Positions 8,392 to 16,837 of a stretch of 64,000 bases of DNA are shown here, piece by piece. The stretch comes from Phytomonospora endophytica (lineage in GTDB: Bacteria; Actinomycetota; Actinomycetes; Mycobacteriales; Micromonosporaceae): NCBI RefSeq assembly GCF_014202425.1, contig NZ_JACHGT010000006.1, positions 124,001 to 188,000 on the forward strand, given 5' to 3'. The notes beneath the pieces were generated by a model. It was not told the DNA's origin, did no database searches, and saw nothing but the letters and a program-made list of their open reading frames with translations. The position numbers were made by a program, and so were the translations under genes. Position 1 is the stretch's first letter. Every line of letters starts with the position of its first letter.

Positions 8392-9356
8392 GGTGTCTCC
8401 CGGTGCGGAATCGTCGCGGTCACGGTGAATCCGCCGTCGGCGGGACCGGCGTGGAACGTGCCGCCGGTGAGGCGGACGCGTTCGGCGAGGCCGTGCAGTC
8501 CGCGCCCGCCGGAAACCGCGGAGACCACAGTGGACAGTGCGTTGTGGACGGTCACGACGGTGGCGTCGGGACCGTGTTCGACGCGCACGGTCACGGGGGT
8601 GCCCGGCGCGTGCTTCGCCGCGTTGGTCAGCGACTCCTGGACGACGCGGTGCAGCGCGCGGTCGGCGGCACGGCTCGGCGTGGCGCTCCCCGTCGTCGTC
8701 AGGCCGACGTCCAGTCCCGCCGACGCGGCCCGCGCGACGAGGTCGCCGACGCTCTCGTCGGCCGGTGTCAGCGTGGGTTCGGCGTCGTCGGTGAGCAGGC
8801 CGATCGTCTGCCGCAGCTGCTCGGTGGCGCTCCCGGCCGCCGCCCGCAGTTCGCCGGCGGCCGCGCGCTGCTCCGGCCCGAGCCCGGGAGTCAGTTCGAG
8901 GAGTCCGGCCCGCAGCGCGATCAGCGCCAGTTCGTGGCCGAGGGAGTCGTGCATGTCGGCGGCGATCCGCTCGCGCTCCCGGCGGCGGGCCTCGGCGGCG
9001 ATCAGCGCCTGCTCGCGTTCGAGGGCCCGCACGCGCTCGCCCCCGGCGGCGATGAGGTCGAGCTGCTGCCGCCGGAAACGGCCCGCGAACCAGGGGAGGA
9101 CGAAGCCGACGCCGTAGAAGGCGAGCCCGGCGCCCCAGTCCCAGGCGTTGAGGAACGCGAAAGGCGTGCTCGCGACGGCCGCGGCGAGCAGGACCCACGT
9201 GTCGCGGGAACCGGCCGAGCGCCGTCCCAGGAAGAAGGCCGCGACGCCGAGCACGATCGCCAGCAGGACCTGCCAGACGGCGCCGCTCGCGGCGAGCCCG
9301 ACCCCGTTCCACAGGGCCAGACCCGCCGCGAGCAGCAGAGCGATGGTGATCTTCAC
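8388..9356 (-). CDS. Two-component sensor histidine kinase (HisKA_3 type)
   Basis: A 322-residue membrane sensor kinase. Residues about 1-95 contain roughly four hydrophobic segments with almost no extracellular domain, so it probably senses something in or near the membrane. A coiled region leads to the HisKA_3 dimerisation domain with phospho-acceptor H136 in MHDSLGHELALIALR. The ATPase domain follows (VVQESLTNAAKHA, then GGRGLHGLAERV). It starts 9 bases after the serine-hydrolase gene and overlaps the response regulator, so all three are probably one transcript. Confidence 0.94.
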   Translation of the reverse strand: MKITIALLLAAGLALWNGVGLAASGAVWQVLLAIVLGVAAFFLGRRSAGSRDTWVLLAAAVASTPFAFLNAWDWGAGLAFYGVGFVLPWFAGRFRRQQLDLIAAGGERVRALEREQALIAAEARRRERERIAADMHDSLGHELALIALRAGLLELTPGLGPEQRAAAGELRAAAGSATEQLRQTIGLLTDDAEPTLTPADESVGDLVARAASAGLDVGLTTTGSATPSRAADRALHRVVQESLTNAAKHAPGTPVTVRVEHGPDATVVTVHNALSTVVSAVSGGRGLHGLAERVRLTGGTFHAGPADGGFTVTATIPHRETP

Positions 9357-9365
9357 GGTCGAAGG

Positions 9366-10784
9366 CTACTTCGCGAGCCGGACGACGCGGGCCGCGATGA
9401 CCGCGAGGGCCGCGGCGGCGCCCGCCGCGAGCAGGATGAGCAGGGAGGGCGCGCGGTACCAGCACTGCGCCCAGTCGATGTCGCGGCGGAACAGGACCCC
9501 GAGCAGCGAGGGGTAGGCGGCGAAGAGCAGGACCGGGATCGCCATCGGGCTGAGCCGCAGCGCGATCCGCCACACCGGGCGGCCTTCGCGGCGGGCCGCC
9601 CAGCGGCGGGAACGGGCGAGGCCGAGGGCGCCGAGGCCGAGCGCGGCGAGGGCGGTCAGGCCGATGACGAGCTCATAGATCCACAGGGTGCCGGATCCGG
9701 CGGGCTCGCGGCCCTGGCTGAGGTCGGCCAGGCCGGTGAGGATGTCGTAGGACTCGTCGTAGATCGCCGAGGTGGGGGACATGACGGCGAAGCCGTAGCC
9801 GGTCTCGGGGATGATCATCTGGTTGGCGGTGTAGGTGAAGAGGTTGCCGGCGTGCACGATCTGGTCGGGGCCGCCGTCGTCGGGTTTCTCGACGCCCCAG
9901 CCCATCCCGTACTCGCTGACGGATGAGGGGCTGTGCATGGCGGTCAGCGAGTCGGCGCCGACGAGCTGGGTTCCCCCGCCGTTTTGGCCGATGAGCCATC
10001 TGCCCATGTCGTCGGCGTTGGTGACGACGTCGCCGGAACCGCCGATGAGGGCGTCGTCCCACAGCTCGTCGGCCGACGACCACAGGCCGAAGGCCTCGAT
10101 GCCGCCCTGGGGGGCCTCGCCGCCGAGGGAGCTGCCGGTCATACCGAGCGGGGCGAAGACCTCGCGGTCGAGGTAGGCGGTGAAGGACTCGCCGGAGGCG
10201 ACCTCGACGAGGCGGGCGAGGAGGTCGTAGTTGGCGTTGCAGTACTCGTAACCGGCGCCGGGGTCGCGTTGCAGTTCGCCGTCGGCGAGGAGGGCGGTGA
10301 AGGCGGCGAGATCGGGCGCGTCGCGCAGGGCCATGGCGTCGAGGCCCCGGTCGGAGAGGCCGGAGGTCTGGTTGAGCAGGTGCCGGACGGTGATGTCGGC
10401 GAAGCGCGGGTCGGCCATGGCGAAGCCGGGGACCTGGGCGGCGACGGTGTCGTCGAGGGAGATCTTCCCGGCCTCGACGAGCTTCATGACGGCCATCGCG
10501 GTGAAGGACTTGCTGACCGACGCGACCCGCATCGAGGTCTGGGCGGTGACCGCCTGGCCGTCGAAGCCCTCGCCGAAGCCCTGCGAGTAGACGACTTCGG
10601 AGCCGTGGGTGACCACAAGGGACAGTGCGGGCAGTCCGCTGTCGGCGAAGGCCTCGGCGGCGTAGGCGGCGAACGCGTCGGCGGTGGGGGCGGGGGTGTC
10701 GGCGTGGGCGGCGGTGGCCGGGATGAGGGCGAAGGCGGCGGTCGCGGTGGCGGCGGTGGCGAGGAGGAGGCGCTTGATCTGCAT
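9366..10784 (-). CDS. Membrane-anchored serine hydrolase (beta-lactamase-related)
   Basis: A 472-residue exported protein. A signal peptide occupies about 1-28 (ending AHA). The beta-lactamase-fold domain has the SVSK tetrad (S89-K92), a YCN motif (GYEYCNANYD) and HAG near its end. After about residue 355 three or four hydrophobic helices follow (LWIYELVIGLTALAALGLGA and later ones), so the catalytic domain is tethered outside the membrane. ATG at 10784 is the first start giving a signal peptide. Being first in an operon with a two-component system suggests it processes or reports an envelope signal; that is inference. Confidence 0.87.
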   Translation of the reverse strand: MQIKRLLLATAATATAAFALIPATAAHADTPAPTADAFAAYAAEAFADSGLPALSLVVTHGSEVVYSQGFGEGFDGQAVTAQTSMRVASVSKSFTAMAVMKLVEAGKISLDDTVAAQVPGFAMADPRFADITVRHLLNQTSGLSDRGLDAMALRDAPDLAAFTALLADGELQRDPGAGYEYCNANYDLLARLVEVASGESFTAYLDREVFAPLGMTGSSLGGEAPQGGIEAFGLWSSADELWDDALIGGSGDVVTNADDMGRWLIGQNGGGTQLVGADSLTAMHSPSSVSEYGMGWGVEKPDDGGPDQIVHAGNLFTYTANQMIIPETGYGFAVMSPTSAIYDESYDILTGLADLSQGREPAGSGTLWIYELVIGLTALAALGLGALGLARSRRWAARREGRPVWRIALRLSPMAIPVLLFAAYPSLLGVLFRRDIDWAQCWYRAPSLLILLAAGAAAALAVIAARVVRLAK

Positions 10785-10936
10785 GACCGGAAATCTATGG
10801 AGATCCGGGCGCCGATCCATGGGGCCGAAGGAAGCGGTGACCCCTGACGAAAGTCGGGGGTCACCGCGGTTCAGCCGAGTTGACCGAGGGCGGCCGACGC
10901 GGGCGGAGGACGTCGGACCCCCTCCCACCCTCGCCG

Positions 10937-11824
10937 TCAACCCACGCCCGTGCCCCTCCGTCCCGCCCGGGCCGCGCCGATCGCCGCGATCGTGACGAGC
11001 CCGATCCCCGTGAACTGCCAGACCGCCGGGACCTGGTGCAGCGCGACCCACCCGATGACCAGCGCGATCGCCGGTTCGAGGCTCAGCAGCGTCCCGAAGG
11101 CGCCGACGGCGATCCTCCGCAGCGCCAGCATCTCCATCGCGTAGGGCAGGACCGGGATCAGCAGCGCCAGCGCGGCCCCGAGGTACAGGTCGCGGAAGTC
11201 CATGCGCGGCAGTGCCTGCGAGGCCCCGACCGCCGTCGCGACCAGCGCCGAGACCGTCATCGACATCGCCAGCCCCGACAGCCCCGGCACCTTGTCGGCG
11301 ACCTTCTGCGTCAGCAGCACGTACCCGGCCCAGCAGAACGCGTTGGCGACGGCGAAGGCCAGCCCCGGCACGTTGACCGGCCCGTGCCACGGCTCGGTCA
11401 GCAGCACGACGCCGCCGAACGCGACCGGCGGCCACAGCAGTCCCCACTTCCCCGCCCGCCGCATCACGCCGACGCCCAACGGCCCGAGGAAACCGATCGC
11501 GACGGCGGCCGCGATCGGCAGCCGCGAGGCCGCCTCGGCGAACAGCAGCGTCATCCCCGCGCTGACCGCCCCCAGCGCGGCGACGCCGGCCAGGTCGCGC
11601 GGGGAATGCCGCCACGGCTTCGGCCGGACCACGATCAGCAGGATCACCGCCGCCCACGACAGTCGCAGCCACGTCGTGCCCGCGGGCGTCAGCCGGTCGA
11701 AAAAGCTCGTCGAGGCGGCGAGGCCGACCTGCACGAGCGACATCGAGCCGAGGGTGAGGGCGACGGCGGGCGCCGGGCTCGCCGTGCGCGGCGGCGCGGG
11801 GGTCAAGACGGTCATGGAGTCCAT
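10937..11824 (-). CDS. EamA-family transporter (RhtA-like exporter)
   Basis: A 295-residue integral membrane protein with about ten hydrophobic helices in two EamA repeats (about 20-145 and 150-285), typical of drug/metabolite exporters, with resemblance to the threonine/homoserine exporter RhtA. Diagnostic stretches are FLGPLGVGV in the first repeat and LLSLEPAIALVIGW in the second. It is divergent from the LysR regulator at 11900, which probably controls it; substrate unknown. Confidence 0.87.
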   Translation of the reverse strand: MDSMTVLTPAPPRTASPAPAVALTLGSMSLVQVGLAASTSFFDRLTPAGTTWLRLSWAAVILLIVVRPKPWRHSPRDLAGVAALGAVSAGMTLLFAEAASRLPIAAAVAIGFLGPLGVGVMRRAGKWGLLWPPVAFGGVVLLTEPWHGPVNVPGLAFAVANAFCWAGYVLLTQKVADKVPGLSGLAMSMTVSALVATAVGASQALPRMDFRDLYLGAALALLIPVLPYAMEMLALRRIAVGAFGTLLSLEPAIALVIGWVALHQVPAVWQFTGIGLVTIAAIGAARAGRRGTGVG

Positions 11825-11899
11825 CCGAACCGAGAACGACCGTCCACGTCCAGCGAGAAGTCATGGACTGACTGTTCCGTTGCGCTGGACAATGGCCCC

Positions 11900-12787
11900 A
11901 TGGACCTCCACTTGCTGCGCGTACTCGTCGAACTCCACCGCCACGGCACCATGCGGGCTGTGGCGAAGGCCACGGGCTACGGGACCTCGACCGTCTCCGT
12001 GCAGCTCGCGACCCTGGAGAAGCAGGTCGGCACGCCGCTGCTCGAACGCGTCGGCCGGACCGTGCGCTTCACACCCGCCGGGCGGCGGCTCGTCGAGCAC
12101 GCCGAGGGCATCCTGTCCGCCGTCGAGGCCGCCCGCGCGGACATCGGCCCTTGCGGCGAGCCGTCCGGCCTGCTGCGGATCGCGGGTTCGGCGAGCATCA
12201 TGTCGACCGACCTGATCCCCGTCGCGACCGCCCTGCGCGCGTCCCACCCCGCGCTGCGGCTGGAGATGCAGGAGCGCGAGCCCGGCGAGGTCGCCGAGCT
12301 GCTCGACGCCGACGAGGTCGACCTCGGTTTCGTCTACGACTACAGCCTGGTCCCGCGCTTCACCCCCAACGGCACGACGATGCGGCTGATCTGCACGGTG
12401 CCGATCCTGCTGGCGGTGCCCAAGGGCAAGTTCGGGCCGGTCGAGACGCTCGACGACGTGCGCGAGCTGCTCGCCGGCGAGCCGTGGATCGGTAACTCGC
12501 GCGGCGCCGATGACACCGAACTCGTCGAGTTCCTGTGCGGGATGGCCGGTTTCGCGCCGACCGTCGCGCACGGCGCCGACAGCCTCAACCTCGCCCTCGA
12601 CTTCGTCGCCGCCGACCTTGGCGTGGCGCTCGTGCCGGCCTTCGTCGGGCCCTGCGACGGCGTTGAGCTGCGGGAACTCCCGACGGGACTGTTCGAGCGG
12701 CGGATGTTCGCGGTGACCCGGCCGGGGCGGCACGCCTGGCCGGCGGTGCGTCTGGTGACCGCGGCGGTGGAGGCGCGCGTGCAATGA
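11900..12787 (+). CDS. LysR-family transcriptional regulator
   Basis: A 295-residue LysR protein. The winged helix-turn-helix covers about 1-60 (LHRHGTMRAVAKATGYGTSTVSVQLATLEKQ in part), then a hinge and a periplasmic-binding-like effector domain to about 290. ATG at 11900 gives the standard MDLHLLRVL start. It is divergent from the EamA exporter across a 75-base gap containing repeated CATGGACT/GGAGTCCAT elements, the classic LysR-target arrangement. Effector unknown. Confidence 0.92.
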   Translation: MDLHLLRVLVELHRHGTMRAVAKATGYGTSTVSVQLATLEKQVGTPLLERVGRTVRFTPAGRRLVEHAEGILSAVEAARADIGPCGEPSGLLRIAGSASIMSTDLIPVATALRASHPALRLEMQEREPGEVAELLDADEVDLGFVYDYSLVPRFTPNGTTMRLICTVPILLAVPKGKFGPVETLDDVRELLAGEPWIGNSRGADDTELVEFLCGMAGFAPTVAHGADSLNLALDFVAADLGVALVPAFVGPCDGVELRELPTGLFERRMFAVTRPGRHAWPAVRLVTAAVEARVQ

Positions 12788-12810
12788 GATGCGCCGCACT
12801 GGCATGTGAC

Positions 12811-12838
12811 TTGACGTTAGTGTGCGGCGCACAGTATC
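12811..12838 (+). promoter_or_regulatory. Promoter with palindromic operator before padR
   Basis: TTGACG (12811-12816) and CAGTAT (12832-12837) make a plausible promoter with a short, 15-base spacer. The spacer contains the palindrome TGTGC-GGC-GCACA (12821-12833), well placed for a repressor; autoregulation by the adjacent PadR protein is the simplest reading. A related half, GCGCCGCACT, lies just upstream at 12791. Confidence 0.55.
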
Positions 12839-12847
12839 GTGTTGTTC

Positions 12848-13186
12848 GTGGGCACCGAAGAAACGATCCTCAACCTCGCGCAGGAGCTGCGCCGCGGCAC
12901 CGTCGTGCTCGCCTGTCTGGCGCTGCTCGACGAGCCGCAGTACGGCTACGCGCTCCTCGAAACCCTCAACGACGCCGGGATCACCGTCGACGGCAACACC
13001 CTCTATCCCCTCCTCCGCCGCCTTGAGAAGCAGGGACTGCTGATCAGCGAGTGGAACACCGAGGAGTCCCGGCCGCGCAAGTTCTACCGGGCCTCCGACG
13101 AGGGTTCCCGCGTCCGCGACGGCCTCACCCGCGAATGGCACGACCTCGCCGCCTCGATCGCACGACTGACCACGGAGACGACATGA
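12848..13186 (+). CDS. PadR-family transcriptional regulator
   Basis: A 112-residue PadR repressor: winged helix with LLDEPQYGYALLETLNDAGI, the NTLYPLLRRLEKQGLL recognition region and the RKFYRASDEG wing. GTG at 12848 is chosen because the upstream -10 box ends at 12837, putting transcription initiation at or just before this codon; GTG at 12839 would lie within 1 base of the -10. Its stop overlaps the ATG of the HAAS membrane protein (ATGA). PadR-HAAS pairs are common and usually autoregulated. Confidence 0.9.
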   Translation: MGTEETILNLAQELRRGTVVLACLALLDEPQYGYALLETLNDAGITVDGNTLYPLLRRLEKQGLLISEWNTEESRPRKFYRASDEGSRVRDGLTREWHDLAASIARLTTETT

Positions 13187-14136
13187 CCGCCCCGAACACC
13201 CTCACCGAGCGCTACGTCCAGGAAGTCGTCCGGCGCATCCCGGCCGACCAGCGCACCGACGTCGCCGACGAACTGCGCGCCACGATCGCCGACACCGCCG
13301 AGGCCCGCGAGGACGAGACCCCCGAGGCCGCCGAACGCGCGGTCATCACCGAGATGGGCGACCCGATCCGGCTCGCCGCGAAGTACGCCGACCGGCCGCT
13401 GGCCCTGATCGGGCCCGACCTCTACCCGGCCTACATCCGCCTGCTCGTCGTGCTCATGTCGACCGTGCTGCCCATCGCGGTACTGGCCGTCGTGGTCATC
13501 GACGCCCTGGACGGCGACAACAGCGTCGGTTCGCTGATCGGCGCGGCGATCGGCGGCGTGCTCACCATCGGCGGGCAGATGTTCGCCTGGCTGACGGTGA
13601 TCTTCGCGCTCATCGACCGGATGCGGCGCACCGACGCGGCGGCGAAGTCGCTGGTGTGGACGCCCGACATGCTCCCCGCGCTGCGCAGGGCTCCCGACAA
13701 GGGCGGGCTCGCCGCCTACGCCTCCGTGGTCTGGTACGCCTCGCTGATCGCGGCGATCGTCTGGCAGCACGCCGCCGCGCCCTACCGGCTCGACGACGGT
13801 TCCCAGGTCGAGGTGCTGAACCCGGCGCTGTGGTCGAACTGGATCTGGCCGATCATCGGCGGACTCGCGGTCATGGCCGCGCTGGAGATCGTGCGGATCG
13901 TCCGCCGCGGATGGACCCTGGCCCTGGTCATCGCCTACACGGTGGCCGACCTGGTTTTCGCGCTGCCGCTGGCGTGGATCTTCTATGACAGGCAGATCCT
14001 GAACCCGGAGTTCCTCGCCGACTTCAACGGCGAGTGGACGACACCGGCCGCCTTCTACTCGGGTGCGGCGATCGTGGTGATCGCGGTCAGCGTGACCGAG
14101 GCGTACAAGCGGTTCCGCATGCTGTCGAAGGTCTGA
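13183..14136 (+). CDS. HAAS-domain membrane protein (DUF1700-like)
   Basis: A 317-residue protein. The N-terminal helical domain (about 1-75: YVQEVVRRIPADQRTDVADELRA in part, ending in AVITEMGDP) is the HAAS/permease-prefix type seen next to PadR regulators. Then come about six hydrophobic helices between residues 85 and 312. Such proteins are thought to sense or transmit envelope state, but their biochemical role is not established. It is translationally coupled to padR by a four-base overlap and ends 13 bases before a strong terminator. Confidence 0.85.
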   Translation: MTAPNTLTERYVQEVVRRIPADQRTDVADELRATIADTAEAREDETPEAAERAVITEMGDPIRLAAKYADRPLALIGPDLYPAYIRLLVVLMSTVLPIAVLAVVVIDALDGDNSVGSLIGAAIGGVLTIGGQMFAWLTVIFALIDRMRRTDAAAKSLVWTPDMLPALRRAPDKGGLAAYASVVWYASLIAAIVWQHAAAPYRLDDGSQVEVLNPALWSNWIWPIIGGLAVMAALEIVRIVRRGWTLALVIAYTVADLVFALPLAWIFYDRQILNPEFLADFNGEWTTPAAFYSGAAIVVIAVSVTEAYKRFRMLSKV

Positions 14137-14148
14137 CGGACCGAAACC

Positions 14149-14180
14149 GAAAGGCCCGGGGCACACTTCCCGGGCCTTTC
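14149..14180 (+). terminator. Rho-independent-type terminator hairpin
   Basis: GAAAGGCCCGGG (14149-14160) pairs perfectly with CCCGGGCCTTTC (14169-14180) around an 8-base loop, 12 bases after the HAAS gene stop. Actinobacterial terminators often lack a long T-tract. Confidence 0.85.
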
Positions 14181-14277
14181 ACCTGCCCTGTGACGTGATC
14201 GATAACCCGTTGCCGTCCCGGGCCGCGTCGATAAGATCGTCCACGAACCCCGATTCGTGAAACAAGGAAGCGATTAC

Positions 14278-15210
14278 TTGACAGACATTCGCACCGCCCG
14301 CGCCGAAGAGATCCCGAACCTGACCACATTGGACGGTTCGGAGGAACGAAACGCCGCGACCGCCGCCTATCTCACCGACCTTCTCGCCAAAGGCTGCACC
14401 CGTCCCGAATGGTGCTTCGTGGCCGAGAACGGTGCGGGGAAGATCGTCGGGAACGTGGTCCTGTGGACCGCACCCGGACACGACGTCCCGACCGACTTCG
14501 TCCTCTTCGAGGCCCCCTGGGACGACCCGGAGCTGGGCCTGCGCATCCTCCGCCACGGCTTCGCCGCCGCGAGGGAACTCGGCGCCACCGAGCTCAGCCA
14601 CATGCTCGACATGCCGGCTCAGGCACCGCAGTTCCAGACCGAACCCGACGCCCGCCAGGCCGTCCTCACCGAGGCCGGGCTCTCCGTCGCCCGCGACGGC
14701 CGCCGCTTCCAGTGGCTCGCCGGTTCGGCGCTCCCGGCGCAGGACCCGCGCCTGACCTGGCGCTCGATCGCCGAGATCGGCTCCGAGCCCTTCATCGAGC
14801 TCTTCGAGAAGATCCTCGCCGACACCGCCGACTCCCTCCTCCAGGCCGACGTTCGCAAGCTCGGCCTGCGCGGCGCGGCCGAACTGCTCCTGGAGGACAT
14901 GTCCGACATGGAGCACGAGCCGGAGTGGTTCGAGCTCGGTTACGACGAGACCGGTTCCGTCGCGGCGGTGAGCCTTCCGGCGCGCAACCCGAGTTTCCCG
15001 GTCATCGGATTCGTCGGCGTCTCCCCCGATCACCGCGGCAAGGGTTACTCCGCCTCGATCGTGGCGCGTGGCACGCAGATCCTCGTGGCCAACGGCGCCA
15101 CCGAGATCCGCGGCGACTGCGACGCCGGGAATGTGGCGATGTACAAGGGTTTCGAGCGTTCCGGCTATGTCAACTTCGCGGATCGGCGCGCGTACTCCGG
15201 GACCATTTGA
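14278..15210 (+). CDS. GNAT-family N-acetyltransferase
   Basis: A 310-residue protein with a C-terminal GNAT domain (about 215-305). The acetyl-CoA-binding signature is VGVSPDHRGKGYSASIV, followed by GDCDAGNVAMYKGFERSGY. The N-terminal 200 residues form a degenerate, second GNAT-like half, as in tandem-GNAT proteins. TTG at 14278 is chosen because AAGGAAG lies at proper spacing; a GTG at 14257 would add seven residues and overlap that ribosome site. Substrate unknown. Confidence 0.85.
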   Translation: MTDIRTARAEEIPNLTTLDGSEERNAATAAYLTDLLAKGCTRPEWCFVAENGAGKIVGNVVLWTAPGHDVPTDFVLFEAPWDDPELGLRILRHGFAAARELGATELSHMLDMPAQAPQFQTEPDARQAVLTEAGLSVARDGRRFQWLAGSALPAQDPRLTWRSIAEIGSEPFIELFEKILADTADSLLQADVRKLGLRGAAELLLEDMSDMEHEPEWFELGYDETGSVAAVSLPARNPSFPVIGFVGVSPDHRGKGYSASIVARGTQILVANGATEIRGDCDAGNVAMYKGFERSGYVNFADRRAYSGTI

Positions 15211-15297
15211 CACGCGGAGCTTAACTTGGAATCACCGGTGGGCCGATCGGAAGCCCTTGCCGTGGACCCGCCCACCGGGATGACAAGGAGAGTTGCC

Positions 15298-16062
15298 GTG
15301 GTCTTCAAGAAGATGATGCGAGCACTCGGTGTCGGCGGTCCCAGCGTCGACACCGTTCTCGATCGCGCCGACACCGTCCCGGGCGCGGTCCTCACCGGTC
15401 AGGTCCACATCGCCGGCGGTGACCACGCGGTCGACATCGAGCATGTCGCCCTCGGCCTGGTCACCCGCGTCGAGGTGGAATCCGGCGACAGCGAGTACGA
15501 CACCACGGTCGAGTTCCAGCGCGCGATCGCCGGTGGCCGCTTCCAGGTCGCACCCGGTCAGAACTACAGCCTGCCCTTCCAGCTCCAGGTTCCCTGGGAG
15601 ACGCCGGTGACGGCCGTCTTCGGGCAGCAGCTGCACGGCATGACCCTCGGTGTCCGCACCGAGCTGTCGGTCGCCAAGGCCGTCGACAAGGGCGACCTCG
15701 ACGGCATCGCGGTCCTCCCACTGCCGTCCCAGGAACGCGTCCTGCAGGGCTTCGGGAGCCTCGGCTTCCACTTCAAGCGCGCCGACCTGGAACGCGGCCA
15801 GATCCGCGGTGTCCACCAGACGCTGCCGTTCTACCAGGAGATCGAGTTCCACCCGCCGCAGCACATGTACGGCCGGGTCAACGAGGTCGAGCTGACCTTC
15901 GTGGCGAGCCCGCAGGGCATGTCGGTGATCATCGAGGCCGACAAGCGCGGCGGGATCTTCCACTCCGGGCACGACGCCATCGGCCGCTTCGACGTCACCC
16001 ACGAGCAGGCCGAGAAGATGGACTGGGCCGCCCAGATCAGCAACTGGATCGGGCGCTTCTAA
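15298..16062 (+). CDS. Spo0M-family sporulation-control protein
   Basis: A 254-residue Spo0M-like protein (arrestin-like fold). It starts VVFKKMMRALGVGGPSVDTVL, contains PGQNYSLPFQLQVPWETPVT and ends with EFHPPQHMYGRVNEVELTF and IGRF, typical of the family. In Bacillus Spo0M modulates sporulation; in actinomycetes the role is less defined. GTG at 15298 is preceded by AAGGAG at 7 bases. Stand-alone gene with a strong shared terminator downstream. Confidence 0.88.
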   Translation: MVFKKMMRALGVGGPSVDTVLDRADTVPGAVLTGQVHIAGGDHAVDIEHVALGLVTRVEVESGDSEYDTTVEFQRAIAGGRFQVAPGQNYSLPFQLQVPWETPVTAVFGQQLHGMTLGVRTELSVAKAVDKGDLDGIAVLPLPSQERVLQGFGSLGFHFKRADLERGQIRGVHQTLPFYQEIEFHPPQHMYGRVNEVELTFVASPQGMSVIIEADKRGGIFHSGHDAIGRFDVTHEQAEKMDWAAQISNWIGRF

Positions 16063-16069
16063 GCGAAAG

Positions 16070-16106
16070 CCGCGCCGGGCCGTCCCTTGTGGACGGCCCG
16101 GCGCGG
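16070..16106. terminator. Bidirectional terminator, 16-bp perfect stem
   Basis: CCGCGCCGGGCCGTCC (16070-16085) pairs perfectly with 16091-16106 around CTTGT. It lies between the convergent Spo0M and DUF1062 genes and can serve both. Confidence 0.87.
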
Positions 16107-16110
16107 GTGC

Positions 16111-16659
16111 TCAGTACTTGAGCGTGAAGGTGAAGTCGCCCGACAGCCTGCTGGACAGCCGGGCGAGCGAGACGATCCGCCCCTCGGCCGCCAGCCGCTC
16201 GGTCTCGGCCCGCGAGAGCCCGCAACCCTCGGCGATCAGGCGCATCGGCCGCAGCGGAACGCGCGCGGCGAAACGCACCGAGACGTCGAGCACCTCACGA
16301 TCGGCGGGGTCGACGCACGCGATGTCGAGCCGCCAGGCGCCGTCCCAGTCGAGGGAGACGCGGTTGCGCCGATGCAGGCCCGGATCGGCGATCAGTTCGG
16401 CGACGAGGGCGGGATCGTCGTGATGCAGCCGATCCAGCAGCTCCGGCCGGATCGAGCGCACGTTCACCCGCTCCATCACCGTGAGTTTCGCCGTCTCGTC
16501 GCAGTTCGCGCACAGCGCGAGGAGCCAGACGTCGAGCAGTTTGTGGTTGGCGTTGACGCGGAATTTACCGCTGGCCTTGAAACGTTCGTGACCGCACGCG
16601 TGACAGCGGCGGCGGACGAGCGGAAGGCGCGTGGGCACGACGGCCCAGTTTTCGAGCAC
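16111..16659 (-). CDS. DUF1062 domain protein
   Basis: A 182-residue DUF1062 protein. Two CxxC pairs (CHACG near 19 and CANC near 51) probably bind one metal ion, and the segment between them (SGKFRVNANHKLLDVWLLALC, in part) is the family signature. The C-terminal half contains a degenerate helix-turn-helix-like stretch (ETERLAAEGRIVSLARL). Function is not established for the family. GTG start at 16659. Confidence 0.82.
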   Translation of the reverse strand: MLENWAVVPTRLPLVRRRCHACGHERFKASGKFRVNANHKLLDVWLLALCANCDETAKLTVMERVNVRSIRPELLDRLHHDDPALVAELIADPGLHRRNRVSLDWDGAWRLDIACVDPADREVLDVSVRFAARVPLRPMRLIAEGCGLSRAETERLAAEGRIVSLARLSSRLSGDFTFTLKY

Positions 16660-16837
16660 AGTGATACACCGGTTCCAGGTGAGAAGTCCGCAGCAGAAAG
16701 AAGCGCGGCGCTAAGGCGCGGCGCGCTATGAAACAGCGCTCGGGATGTCTCACACGGTGTACAACGGCTGGTCCTGGGCTCGGGGACAGGTTGCTGGCAC
16801 GATAGCGGCGCACGGCGGCGCCGATCCACCGGTTTTT

